A stretch of DNA of 38,638 bases. It comes from a virus. Made by a program: the position numbers and the translations under genes. The stretch lies in the IMG/VR virus record IMGVR_UViG_3300042938_000134, positions 1-38,638 of that record; one strand, 5' to 3'. Below, piece by piece: positions 1 through 7,651 of the stretch. A model generated the notes under the pieces. It saw nothing but the letters and a program-made list of their open reading frames with translations. It was not told the DNA's origin and ran no database searches. The stretch's first letter is position 1. The number at the start of each line of letters is the position of its first letter.

Positions 1-182
1 ACAAAAGGCTTGCCGTGCATGAAGCGATCTGTTTAGAGAGATACAACAACATTGACAAGTCACTGCGCGATGGGGACAAGCGCATGACCAAGATTGAATA
101 CCTTTTGTATGCGGTGATCATTGCGGTCTTGTTTGGACCAGGGGTGGCTGCCGAATTTGTCAAGAAAATATTCGGGCTATGA
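1..182 (+). CDS. Small membrane protein, 5' partial (copy A of 35609-35806)
   Basis: The open frame enters from the left edge (first full codon at position 3) and ends at TGA 180-182. It equals the C-terminal 59 residues of the complete copy at 35609-35806. An N-terminal charged helix is followed by one hydrophobic segment (YLLYAVIIAVLFGPG) and a short basic tail, an arrangement loosely like XhlA-type haemolysin or holin accessory proteins. The stop overlaps the next start as ATGA, so it is translationally coupled to the lysis cassette. Exact function is not known. The truncation is the contig edge, not a mutation. Confidence 0.7.
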   Translation, partial: KRLAVHEAICLERYNNIDKSLRDGDKRMTKIEYLLYAVIIAVLFGPGVAAEFVKKIFGL

Positions 183-271
183 GAGACTGGGCCGTGGCAA
201 TCATTGCCGCGGTCTGCATCACTGTCTTTGTGATCTGGGGCAGCTTTGTCATCGTTTTGTTGTGGCCATGA
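179..271 (+). CDS. Membrane microprotein, 30 aa (copy A)
   Basis: A 30-residue frame starts at ATG 179, overlapping the preceding stop (ATGA), and ends TGA 269-271, overlapping the next start. It begins MRDWAVAII and is almost entirely one hydrophobic helix. The same frame, the same length and the same overlaps exist in the second copy at 35803-35895 with several amino-acid changes, which supports real coding. It is probably an inner-membrane peptide of the lysis cassette; holin or antiholin activity is only a guess. Confidence 0.6.
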   Translation: MRDWAVAIIAAVCITVFVIWGSFVIVLLWP

Positions 272-393
272 TCTATGCTCTGGTCCTATTAGCAGCAGCT
301 GCCGAATACAGATGCACCAGGTGGGCATGGACCGGTGATGTCTACAATCGGAGGGTTGTTTGTCTCAAATGGGAAAAGGTTGAGAAAAGATGA
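268..393 (+). CDS. Small membrane-anchored protein, 41 aa (copy A)
   Basis: I place the start at ATG 268, which overlaps the upstream stop by 4 nt; an in-frame TTG much further upstream would run through two other coding frames. The protein (MIYALVLLAAAAEYR...) has a short N-terminal hydrophobic helix and then a basic, Trp-rich tail with two Cys. The equivalent in the second copy is 35892-36020 (42 aa). It ends in ATGA with the next gene. Function unknown; part of the chain of tiny membrane proteins before the spanins and endolysin. Confidence 0.6.
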   Translation: MIYALVLLAAAAEYRCTRWAWTGDVYNRRVVCLKWEKVEKR

Positions 394-890
394 TCATCGA
401 TCCAATTAGTGCATTAGAAGGTCTGCAAAGCGCCATCAGCATGGTCAAGAAGGCCAGCAAGGTGGCCAATGATCTGGGCGGTCTTGCGCCAATGATTGGC
501 AAGATGTTTGATGCCAAGAGTGTGGCCACCAAGGCCATGCTAGAAGCCAAGAGAAGCAAAAAAGGCTCAAACATGGGAGTCGCGCTCCAGATTGAGATGG
601 CCCTAGAGCAAAGTAGAGCTTTTGAAGAAAGCCTAAAAATGCTTTTCATGCAATCTGGGAAAATAGAAGTATGGCAGAAAATCAAGGCCAGGCAAGCTGA
701 GATGGACAGAGATGATGCTAAAGAGATTGCTGCCTTAAAGTATGCAGAAAAAAAGGCCAAAGAAAAAGAGCAAGAGCAGCTAGAGATCGGTCTGGCCATT
801 GGAGGTGTGTTCTTTCTTGCCTTTTTAGTGTTTGTTGGCATCAGTGAATTGATGGACTTTTGTGCCACCACAAGAAGGTGCGGTCGGTGA
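390..890 (+). CDS. Coiled-coil protein with C-terminal membrane segment (copy A)
   Basis: 166 residues. The first ~130 are helical and highly charged, with a likely coiled coil at about residues 95-130 (KARQAEMDRDD...AEKKAKEKEQEQ). One transmembrane segment follows at about 132-152 and a short Cys-containing tail ends the protein. ATG 390 overlaps the stop of the 41-aa gene; GTG 887 of the next gene overlaps this stop. The second copy (36017-36511) is clearly homologous but visibly diverged. I do not recognise a family. A tail-anchored protein in the lysis region could modulate holin function or contact the host envelope; this is inference. Confidence 0.75.
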   Translation: MIIDPISALEGLQSAISMVKKASKVANDLGGLAPMIGKMFDAKSVATKAMLEAKRSKKGSNMGVALQIEMALEQSRAFEESLKMLFMQSGKIEVWQKIKARQAEMDRDDAKEIAALKYAEKKAKEKEQEQLEIGLAIGGVFFLAFLVFVGISELMDFCATTRRCGR

Positions 891-1042
891 ATGAGTACCA
901 GAAGACCTTTGACCTTTGCCTCAAGATATTCATCTATGGGTGTGTGGCTTTATGGCTGCTTGGTTTTCTCCGCTTTTTGCCAGATGACTTGTCGGACCGG
1001 ATCGTCAATTTACTGCTGGGCAGGATAGGATTGGGCAAATGA
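887..1042 (+). CDS. Membrane microprotein, 51 aa (copy A)
   Basis: Start chosen at GTG 887, which overlaps the upstream TGA (GTGA); an upstream ATG at 860 would sit inside the preceding gene. The product is 51 residues with one hydrophobic helix (about residues 10-27, KIFIYGCVALWLLGFL) and a charged C-terminus ending in a second weakly hydrophobic stretch. The second copy at 36508-36663 has the same GTG start and length. Stop overlaps the lipoprotein start (ATGA). Function unknown; holin-like by size and context only. Confidence 0.6.
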   Translation: MNEYQKTFDLCLKIFIYGCVALWLLGFLRFLPDDLSDRIVNLLLGRIGLGK

Positions 1043-1242
1043 GATATTTATTGTTTCTTTTACTGCTGACTGGCTGCGAAGATCGGTATCGATATAAGTG
1101 CCAGAATCCTGACCATTTCCATGCACCAGAGTGTCAGAAGCCAAAGTGCTTATTTACCCAGATGTGTCCAGAATACTTGGTCGCACCAATACTTGAAAAG
1201 AAGGTGAATGATGTCCAGCCACAAGAGGAAGCCAAAAAATGA
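1039..1242 (+). CDS. Cysteine-rich small lipoprotein, 67 aa (copy A)
   Basis: The N-terminus MRYLLFLLLLTGC is a signal peptide with a lipobox (LLTGC), predicting lipid attachment at Cys13. The mature part has five further Cys and several His and Pro. The second copy at 36660-36863 is almost identical, differing mainly near the C-terminus. It sits between two membrane proteins with 4-nt overlaps on both sides. It is not the Rz1 spanin, which is nested further downstream; its partner is unknown. Confidence 0.7.
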   Translation: MRYLLFLLLLTGCEDRYRYKCQNPDHFHAPECQKPKCLFTQMCPEYLVAPILEKKVNDVQPQEEAKK

Positions 1243-1778
1243 AACTTTCTGAAGTTAAAAGCACAGAGGAAACGATTGAGCTTCTGAAAGTTTATGGGTG
1301 GCTTTTTGCAGTGGTTGTTGTCATGCTTGTCTTTGGCTTCACAGTCTTTGCAATGCTCTATTCTGTAATTTTTGTGACCCAACCAATCAAATCAATGGCC
1401 CCGATTGACAGTGCTTTTACCAAGCTCTTGAATGACGTTGTGCTTTTATTGGTTGGAAGTATCAGCACATTGATTGGTATGTTTGCCATCAACAAAGGCG
1501 CTAAATCATTTGCTGGAAGAATGAATCCAACGCCACCCATGGGCCAGTGTGTGGGCCAACCGATGATGGGCCAGCAATACGGCTACAGCAACAATCACGG
1601 GTTTAACGCAAAGACCAACGGCATCCCAAGCCAACCATTTGGCGCCATGCCCACTTGGACCAATCCAGAACTAGACGAGTCATGGACTCCTGGTCCACCA
1701 CCAGACACGCCACCGGACCATCTTGAGGATGACCATGAGCGCATTCAACTGGCGCAGGCCAGAGAGGAGTCAGAGTAA
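1239..1778 (+). CDS. Two-helix membrane protein with Pro-rich tail (copy A)
   Basis: 179 residues. Two strong transmembrane segments (about 20-45 and 66-85) are followed by a Met/Pro/Gly/Gln-rich tail with PPMGQ-like motifs and an acidic C-terminus. Two helices plus a cytoplasmic charged tail, directly upstream of Rz/Rz1 and endolysin, make it the best holin candidate here by position, although it is longer than typical class II holins. The second copy (36860-37405) is nearly identical over the membrane half and differs by a short insertion in the Met/Gln-rich stretch. The last base of its stop codon is the first base of the Rz start (ATAATG). Confidence 0.65.
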   Translation: MKLSEVKSTEETIELLKVYGWLFAVVVVMLVFGFTVFAMLYSVIFVTQPIKSMAPIDSAFTKLLNDVVLLLVGSISTLIGMFAINKGAKSFAGRMNPTPPMGQCVGQPMMGQQYGYSNNHGFNAKTNGIPSQPFGAMPTWTNPELDESWTPGPPPDTPPDHLEDDHERIQLAQAREESE

Positions 1779-2275
1779 TGCTACCAATACCCTTACCTTG
1801 GCTCATTGTTGGTGTCTTGGTCTCATTATTCGGTACATACCGAGTGGGCCACCACTACGGGTGGCTGGAGCGCGACAATGACATGAAGATTGCCATTGCC
1901 CAAAAGAATGATGAGGCCAGAGTTACCGAGCAAAAACTTAACGAGCAATTAAATGCAAACGCAACCAAGTTACAGGAGACCACTAATGTCATCAATCAAA
2001 AGCAGTCTGCCCTTGATCGTGCTATTCGCTCTGGCAGGGTGCGCATCTCAGCCCCCAGTTGTGTTCAAGCCAGCGCAAGTGCCACCATTACCGCCCCAGA
2101 TAGCAAAGAAGCAGGAAGCCAACTTGACAGACCGGCTGACCCAGCTCCTGATGCCGAGCGAGAAACCCTCCAAGCCATTGCCGAAATAGTGGCCCAAGGT
2201 GACAGGAACACGGCCCAGCTCAATGCCTGCATTGATGCCTATAACGAAGTAAGGAGTTTGGTCAATGGTCAATAG
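1778..2275 (+). CDS. Inner-membrane spanin Rz (copy A)
   Basis: 165 residues with the layout of an i-spanin: an N-terminal signal anchor (about residues 4-21), then a long periplasmic helical region with coiled-coil character (about 30-80), and a C-terminal segment with Cys and a YNEVR motif common in Rz proteins. With its outer-membrane partner Rz1, encoded inside this gene in the +1 frame, it would fuse inner and outer membranes at the last lysis step. It overlaps the endolysin start by 11 nt. The second copy (37405-37881) shares the layout but is strongly diverged in the periplasmic part. Confidence 0.8.
   Translation: MLPIPLPWLIVGVLVSLFGTYRVGHHYGWLERDNDMKIAIAQKNDEARVTEQKLNEQLNANATKLQETTNVINQKQSALDRAIRSGRVRISAPSCVQASASATITAPDSKEAGSQLDRPADPAPDAERETLQAIAEIVAQGDRNTAQLNACIDAYNEVRSLVNGQ
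1986..2189 (+). CDS. Outer-membrane spanin lipoprotein Rz1, nested in Rz (copy A)
   Basis: A 67-residue frame lies wholly inside Rz in the +1 register. I take ATG 1986 (MSSIKSSLPLIVLFALAGC) because it gives a proper signal peptide followed by lipobox LAGC; an in-frame upstream start at 1953 would place 11 extra residues before it. The mature protein is short and Pro-rich (KPAQVPPLPPQ), the hallmark of Rz1-type o-spanins. The same nested frame with the same lipobox exists in the second copy (37616-37858), which supports genuine coding. Confidence 0.8.
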   Translation: MSSIKSSLPLIVLFALAGCASQPPVVFKPAQVPPLPPQIAKKQEANLTDRLTQLLMPSEKPSKPLPK

Positions 2276-2858
2276 TCAGCAGCTCCAACAACTGCACATT
2301 GGCCCAGAGTGGGTCGATGCGCTCAATGAGACTTTCCAGCGCTTTGACATTTCAACGCCATTGCGCCAGGCTGCCTTTATTGGCCAGTGTGGCCATGAGT
2401 GCGGTAATTTCAAGGTGCTTCAAGAGGGTCTGTCATATTCTGCTGCCGGACTGATGAAGACATGGCCCAAGCGCTTTGATGCTGAAAAGGCCCAAGCCTG
2501 TCAGCGAAATCCAAAGCTCATTGCCAATGTCGTTTACTCTAATCGCATGGGAAACAGGGATGAGGCTTCTGGGGATGGGTGGCGTTTCAAGGGAAGAGGC
2601 TGCATCCAGCTGACTGGCTCTAGCTCTTATTTTCACGCTGGCAAGGCTTTGGGTGTTGACTTCTGGGCCAACCCGGAACTGGTGGCCACACCCCAGTATG
2701 CTGCGCTGACTGCCGGATGGTTTTGGGACACTCACAAGCTCAACCAGTATGCGGATAGTCAAGACTACAAGACCATGACCAAAAAGATCAATGGCGGCTT
2801 TATTGGCCTAGATGACCGGATCAAACACATCAACCATGCACTGTCTGTCCTGACATAA
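2265..2858 (+). CDS. Endolysin, GH19 chitinase-like lysozyme (copy A)
   Basis: 197 residues of glycoside hydrolase family 19, which in phages cleaves peptidoglycan glycan strands. Visible motifs are GHECGNF (catalytic Glu45), a second candidate acidic residue at Glu100 in RDEASGDG, the conserved GRGCIQLTG (about 110-118), and KINGG..GLDDR near the C-terminus. There is no signal peptide, so release presumably depends on a holin. Start ATG 2265 is preceded by AAGGAG at good spacing inside the end of Rz. The second copy is 37871-38464. Confidence 0.9.
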   Translation: MVNSQQLQQLHIGPEWVDALNETFQRFDISTPLRQAAFIGQCGHECGNFKVLQEGLSYSAAGLMKTWPKRFDAEKAQACQRNPKLIANVVYSNRMGNRDEASGDGWRFKGRGCIQLTGSSSYFHAGKALGVDFWANPELVATPQYAALTAGWFWDTHKLNQYADSQDYKTMTKKINGGFIGLDDRIKHINHALSVLT

Positions 2859-2865
2859 TTAACCC

Positions 2866-3516
2866 ATGGCCAGCCAAACCCAACAACTTGAAAATCCAGT
2901 AGTCCCAAACCTTGGTTATCCCACCGAGGTGTATGAGCGTAGGCATTTCAATGAGAACAATGGTTCTTTGAATATTTACTTTAAAAAGGTCTCAAGTGTC
3001 TTGGGGTCTTTGTTTGGATTACGGGGTGGGCGCTTTATGAATGCGCCTCATGGGGCATTCCAAGACTCAACTGACCAAGTGGCTGCCAACACCACCACGG
3101 CCTATGCTGTCACATTTAACACGACAGACTTTAGCAATGGTGTGACAATAGCCAGCAGCAGCCGAATTACTGTGGCCGATGCCGGAATCTGGAACTTGCA
3201 GTTTTCCATTCAGTTTACAAATACGACAAATGCCTCTCAAGATGTAGATGTCTGGTTTCGGGTCAATGGCACAAATTCGGCTAACTCAAACAGCCGATTT
3301 GGCTTTGCACCTAGAAAAGGTGCTGGAGACCCGTATCACATTATTGCAGCCATGAATTACTTTTTGAGCTTAAATGCGACTGACTATGTTGAGATAATGT
3401 GGAGGCCAACCGATGTCGGTGTCTCGATTGAGCAATACCCTGCCGGAACAACCCCCACACGGCCAGCAGTCCCATCAGCCATTGTCACAATGAGCTTTGT
3501 CTCAAACATTACCTAA
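2866..3516 (+). CDS. Virion-associated protein with beta-rich C-terminal domain
   Basis: 216 residues. The first ~55 residues (RRHFNENNGSLNIYFKKVSSVLGSLFG) are conserved with the partial copy at 38471 and resemble a particle-anchoring N-terminus. The rest alternates short hydrophobic and Thr/Asn/Ser-rich strands (for example NLQFSIQFTNTT, VDVWFRVNG), suggesting a jelly-roll or C1q/TNF-like beta-sandwich. It lies between the endolysin and the tail hub gene, so a structural or host-contact role is likely. Exact family not recognised. Confidence 0.65.
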   Translation: MASQTQQLENPVVPNLGYPTEVYERRHFNENNGSLNIYFKKVSSVLGSLFGLRGGRFMNAPHGAFQDSTDQVAANTTTAYAVTFNTTDFSNGVTIASSSRITVADAGIWNLQFSIQFTNTTNASQDVDVWFRVNGTNSANSNSRFGFAPRKGAGDPYHIIAAMNYFLSLNATDYVEIMWRPTDVGVSIEQYPAGTTPTRPAVPSAIVTMSFVSNIT

Positions 3517-3524
3517 ACACTGCC

Positions 3525-5003
3525 ATGTATATACCCCTCAAACTCCCCCCAGGCATTTACAGAAACGGCACTGAGTACCAGTCAGCAGGCCGGTGGTATG
3601 ACGCAAACCTTGTGCGCTGGTACGAGAACACTTTGCGGCCCATGGGTGGCTGGAGAAAACGTGCAACTGGCCAGATGACGGGGTTGTGCCGAGGCTTTAT
3701 TACTTGGCGCGATAACAGTGCCACACGCTGGATTGCAGCAGGCACTCAGTCCAAGCTCTATGCCATGAACGAGGCTGGAACACTCAAAGACATTACCCCA
3801 ACCGGATTTACAACTGGCTTGGCCAATGCATTGTCAACGACTGGCTATGGCTATAGCACCTATGGCTCACTGGCCTATGGCACGGCAAGGCCAGACAATG
3901 GCACAAGCCAGCCGGCCACCACATGGTCCATGGATACATGGGGCGAGTATTTGGTGGCTTGCTCCAATGCCGATGGCAAGCTCTATGAATGGCAATTGGG
4001 TTTCACGACACCCACAATTGCGGCTGCTATTACCAATGCACCAACAAGCAACAAGGCTTTGCTTGTCACTGCCGAGCGAATTTTAATGGCCCTTGGTGCT
4101 GGTGGAAACCCCAGAAAAGTGCAGTGGTGCGACCAAGAGAACAATACTCTTTGGACACCGGCAGGCGACAACCTTGCAGGCGACTATGAACTTGCCACGC
4201 CTGGCACATTGATCGCTGGCAAGAGGGTCAAGGGTGTCAATCTTCTGTTTACAGATGTGGATGTCCACACGGCCCAGTATGTTGGCGCTCCATTTGTCTA
4301 TGGCTTTGAGAAGGCCGGCAGCGGCTGCGGTCTCATTTCAGCCCAAGCGGTGGCGGCCATTGACACTGCTGCCATTTGGATGAGCAAGGCAGGCTTTTGG
4401 ATTTATGACGGATATGTCAAGCCACTGCCAAGCGATGTGTCTGACTATGTCTTTGGCAATATCAACTTTAACCAGGCATCCAAGGTCTATGCGGTCCATA
4501 ACAGCAAGTTTGGTGAGATTTGGTGGTATTACCCAAGCAATGCAAGCAATGAAAATGACAGCTATGTCACTTTCAACTACAGAGAAAACCACTGGAACAT
4601 AGGCACATTGGCCAGAACTGCTGGCACTGATGCCGGAGTGTTTACCAACCCAATGGCCGTGTCCACTGATGGTTACATCTACGAGCATGAGGTCGGCTTT
4701 GCCTATGACAGCGCCAGCGTCTATGCCGAGTCTGGACCAGTCCAATTGGGCAATGGCGACAACATCATGTCAATTCGCCAAGTTGTGCCAGATGAGCAGA
4801 CACTGGGTGAGGCGGTGGTTTCATTTAAAACCAGAAACTACCCGACAGCGACTCAATCCACTTATGGACCATACACGGCAGCCAACCCGACTGATGTTCG
4901 GTTTGCAGCCCGTCAGGTCAATGTGAAGGTGACTGGTGCGGTATTGGCTGACTGGCGCATTGGGATAATGAGGCTTGATGCCATCCCCTCTGGAAAGCGA
5001 TGA
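3525..5003 (+). CDS. P22 gp10-like tail hub / packaged-DNA stabilisation protein
   Basis: 492 residues. The N-terminus (MYIPLKLPPG..RNGTEY..AGRWYDANLVRW) is characteristic of the phage stabilisation family typified by P22 gp10, which sits below the portal-adaptor and closes the head after packaging. The body has repeated short beta-strand blocks with Trp/Gly/Asp turns, consistent with a beta-propeller. ATG 3525 follows the upstream gene by 8 nt. The stop overlaps the next start (ATGA 5000). Family assignment is by recognition of the N-terminal motif and context, not by alignment. Confidence 0.7.
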   Translation: MYIPLKLPPGIYRNGTEYQSAGRWYDANLVRWYENTLRPMGGWRKRATGQMTGLCRGFITWRDNSATRWIAAGTQSKLYAMNEAGTLKDITPTGFTTGLANALSTTGYGYSTYGSLAYGTARPDNGTSQPATTWSMDTWGEYLVACSNADGKLYEWQLGFTTPTIAAAITNAPTSNKALLVTAERILMALGAGGNPRKVQWCDQENNTLWTPAGDNLAGDYELATPGTLIAGKRVKGVNLLFTDVDVHTAQYVGAPFVYGFEKAGSGCGLISAQAVAAIDTAAIWMSKAGFWIYDGYVKPLPSDVSDYVFGNINFNQASKVYAVHNSKFGEIWWYYPSNASNENDSYVTFNYRENHWNIGTLARTAGTDAGVFTNPMAVSTDGYIYEHEVGFAYDSASVYAESGPVQLGNGDNIMSIRQVVPDEQTLGEAVVSFKTRNYPTATQSTYGPYTAANPTDVRFAARQVNVKVTGAVLADWRIGIMRLDAIPSGKR

Positions 5004-5368
5004 GTGATCAAGAGCATTTGGAAAGGTTACGCCACCATGTGGAGGCGGCATTAGAATACTCTGGAGGCACACACAATTTTGATGACATTGCCGAGATGGT
5101 CCAGCGCAATCAATTGCAGCTGTGGCCAGCCAAAGACTCGGTGGTGTTAACAGAGATCATTGTCTATCCCAGGCTAAAAAATTTGCATTATTTTCTGGCT
5201 GGTGGCGACCTAGATGAACTCTCACGGATGAGACCAATGATCGAATCCTGGGGCAAATCACTTGGTTGCACCAGGGTGACTTTGGCAGGCCGAAGAGGCT
5301 GGTCAAAGACATTTTTGAAAGATGAAGGATACAGTCCACAATGGACTGTATTGGCAAAGGAGATATAG
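5000..5368 (+). CDS. GNAT acetyltransferase-like phage protein
   Basis: 122 residues. The C-terminal half (VTLAGRRGWSKTFLKDEGYS) follows the pattern of small phage GNAT-fold proteins, where a GR.GW.r.L...G motif replaces the canonical acetyl-CoA loop. Similar proteins sit next to internal virion protein genes in podoviruses. Whether it acetylates anything is unknown; the CoA-binding signature is poor, so a structural or assembly role is possible. ATG 5000 overlaps the upstream stop by 4 nt. Confidence 0.6.
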   Translation: MSDQEHLERLRHHVEAALEYSGGTHNFDDIAEMVQRNQLQLWPAKDSVVLTEIIVYPRLKNLHYFLAGGDLDELSRMRPMIESWGKSLGCTRVTLAGRRGWSKTFLKDEGYSPQWTVLAKEI

Positions 5369-5372
5369 GCAA

Positions 5373-7640
5373 ATGGCATCAGCTGGGTTGACTTGGGCGC
5401 TGAATAACGGCATGACTGCCGATCAGTATTATCAGAACATCTTTGATTTTGTTGCACAGAATCAAGGAATGTCTGACGCTGATTTGCGCTCTGCAATGGA
5501 CCAGTATGGCATCAGTTCAACTGATGTTGCTCAAGCCACTGGAACGAAGTCAGAGGCCGTTCAGCAACGCTATGAGGCCGTGCCAGTGGCAGCACCAGTG
5601 GCAGCACCAGTTGGTTTATTAGAAACACCAGTAACAGCGCCAGTGGTAGCACCAGTGGCAGAATCAATAGCAGCACCATTAGTAACAACGGGGTCAAATA
5701 TGGCATCAATAGCACTCAACTACGCGTTAAATAATGGCATGACGCAAGCGCAATATGATCAAAGAATCTTTGATTATGTTGCCCAAAACATTGCCACAAA
5801 AACACCGGCAGAATTACGCATTGAGATGGACCGACTTGGTGTCAGTCCAGACGATGTGGCCCGTGCCACTGGCGTGAGTGCTGCTGATGTCAAGGCTCAA
5901 TATGCTGAAGCATTGCCACAAACCCAAGCAGAAATGATTGCCAAGGCTGCGGCTGATAAGGAATTGGCAGGCCGTGTGGCCAAAGACACTACAGCCACTC
6001 AGGCGACCAAAGACATCTATACCCAAGCGGCTACTGTCTCTCAAGGCTTACTTGGACCAGATACGGCAGCACAAGCTAAAGCAGCGGCTGCGGCTGCTGC
6101 TTTGGCTGCCTCACAAAAAGCTGCTGCTGACAAATTGGCTGCTGATAATGCAGCAGCAGCGGCTGCTACAGCTGCTGCGGCTGCAAAAGCAAAGGCGGCA
6201 TCTGATAAGGCTGCAGCTGATGCTGCTGCCCTTGCTGCATCTAATGCAACTGCTGCGCAAAAAGCAGCAGCGGCCAAAGCGGCTGCCGATGCCAAAGCGG
6301 CATCAGACGCTGCTGCTGCTCAAGCGGCTGCTGATGCAAAGGCAGCTGCTGATGCAAAGGCTGCAACAGAAGCTGGATTGGCTGCTGCGGCTGCGGCAGC
6401 AAAGACTGCTGCTGATAAGGCTGCGGCTGACGCTGCGGCCATTGCTGCATCCAATGCAACTGCTGCCCAAAAGGCTGCGGCAGACAAGGCGGCTGCTGAT
6501 GCCTTGGCCGCATCTAATGCTGCTGCTGCAAAGGCTGCGGCTGATGCAGCTGCCAAAGCTGCGGCTGCGAAGACTACCAACACTACCACTGGCACACAAT
6601 CAGCAGCGCTTGCTTGGGCCTTGGCCAATGGTATGACACAGCAGCAGTATTATCAGAACATTTTTGATTTTTACAGGAACAACTCTGGTCTGTCTGACTC
6701 CATGTTGCGGTCTGAGATGGACCGATTGCAAATCAGCCCACAGGATGTGGCGGCTGCAACTGGTTCAAGTCTTGAAAGTGTTTTGGCACGATATAACAAC
6801 GCCAAGGCCACAACGCCAGCAGACATTGCAGCGCAGCAAAAGGCCCAAGCTGATCTGGCTGCACGCACAGCACAATGGCAGGCCCAGCAGGCAAAAAATG
6901 CTACTGATTGGGCTGCGCAGCAAAAGGCCAATGAGACTGCATGGGCTGCACAACAAGCCAAAAATGCTGCTGATTGGGCTGCGCAGCAGAAGCTGACGCA
7001 AACTGCGCAGAATGCTTATGGCGCAGCACCATTAACTCTTGGCCAGAAGTTTGGCAGCTATGAGTCAATCCCAATTGGCGCTCAATACAACCCTGCTGTG
7101 ACCCCTGGTGGCGCGTCACCCTACAGCATGGTCATGGGCCAGATGACCCCATTCCAAAACCCTTATGCCAACTTTGTGCCTGGCACATCTTTGGGTGGCT
7201 ATAACCCAAACCTATACAGCGACATTGCAACAAACAATGCAGCAGCGGCAGCGGCCAAAGCGGCTGCTGAAAATCAAGCTGCAAATACTGCATTGATGAT
7301 GACGGGTGGACCAGGTGATTCGACTGGTGACGCAGCTGCTGCAACTGCTGCTGCAACTGCTGCTGCCAATGCCGCCAATGCCGCTGCCGCTGTAACGGGT
7401 GAATCTGTCAGTGTCTCTGGTGAAACTGGCGAAAGTGTCAGTGGTATTTACAATAAAGGCGGCATTGTGGATGGGCTATTTGGTCCTAACCCACCTGGTC
7501 CTGACGATGGTGCTGGCTTGTTAGATCGTGGCGAGTATGTGATCAGGAAGTCATCAGTCAATAAGTATGGCCGTGGACTTTTGGACATGATCAATGAAGG
7601 CAAGATGCCAGCCAAGAAAATCAGATCATTATTGGATTGA
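5373..7640 (+). CDS. Large Ala-rich virion protein with a triplicated domain
   Basis: 755 residues from ATG 5373, chosen because GGAG lies about 10 nt upstream; an in-frame ATG at 5322 would overlap the previous gene. A ~65-residue module occurs three times: about residues 1-68, 109-177 and 409-478, each with a WALNNGM..YYQNIFDF-type block followed by an [IV]S..DVA.ATG segment. Between the second and third copies lies a very long Ala/Lys/Asp stretch (nt ~6040-6590), probably a continuous helix. A second low-complexity region repeats WAAQQKA units. The C-terminus (GGIVDG...PGPDDG..LLDRGEYVI) is a signature seen at the ends of many phage tail or internal virion proteins. Probably an ejection or tail-associated protein. 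Confidence 0.65.
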   Translation: MASAGLTWALNNGMTADQYYQNIFDFVAQNQGMSDADLRSAMDQYGISSTDVAQATGTKSEAVQQRYEAVPVAAPVAAPVGLLETPVTAPVVAPVAESIAAPLVTTGSNMASIALNYALNNGMTQAQYDQRIFDYVAQNIATKTPAELRIEMDRLGVSPDDVARATGVSAADVKAQYAEALPQTQAEMIAKAAADKELAGRVAKDTTATQATKDIYTQAATVSQGLLGPDTAAQAKAAAAAAALAASQKAAADKLAADNAAAAAATAAAAAKAKAASDKAAADAAALAASNATAAQKAAAAKAAADAKAASDAAAAQAAADAKAAADAKAATEAGLAAAAAAAKTAADKAAADAAAIAASNATAAQKAAADKAAADALAASNAAAAKAAADAAAKAAAAKTTNTTTGTQSAALAWALANGMTQQQYYQNIFDFYRNNSGLSDSMLRSEMDRLQISPQDVAAATGSSLESVLARYNNAKATTPADIAAQQKAQADLAARTAQWQAQQAKNATDWAAQQKANETAWAAQQAKNAADWAAQQKLTQTAQNAYGAAPLTLGQKFGSYESIPIGAQYNPAVTPGGASPYSMVMGQMTPFQNPYANFVPGTSLGGYNPNLYSDIATNNAAAAAAKAAAENQAANTALMMTGGPGDSTGDAAAATAAATAAANAANAAAAVTGESVSVSGETGESVSGIYNKGGIVDGLFGPNPPGPDDGAGLLDRGEYVIRKSSVNKYGRGLLDMINEGKMPAKKIRSLLD

Positions 7641-7651
7641 AGGGAAAGAAT

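Larger units (their letters stand above)
1..3033 (+). repeat. Left copy of a ~3.0-kb diverged terminal duplication
   Basis: Positions 1-3033 contain the same genes, in the same order and with the same overlaps, as 35625-38638. The first 100 nt are identical to 35625-35724 and the last 84 nt (2950-3033) to 38555-38638. In between, nearly identical stretches (for example 1075-1190 and 1239-1560) alternate with clearly diverged ones (genes 390-890 and the middle of Rz). Net length difference is about 19 nt. Confidence 0.9.

Noticed and set aside
365-871. A 168-residue minus-strand open frame
   Set aside because: Antisense to the coiled-coil protein; the corresponding frame in the second copy is shorter and broken, so it is not maintained.
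1-3033. Exact direct terminal repeats of a T7-like linear genome
   Set aside because: The two ends are diverged over most of their length; genuine terminal repeats within one molecule would be identical.
6041-6628. Long open frames on the minus strand and in alternative plus frames across the Ala-rich region
   Set aside because: They arise from GCT/GCA/GCG repeats of the Ala-rich protein, which give open Ala, Leu, Gln or Ser frames everywhere; no ribosome sites or family motifs.
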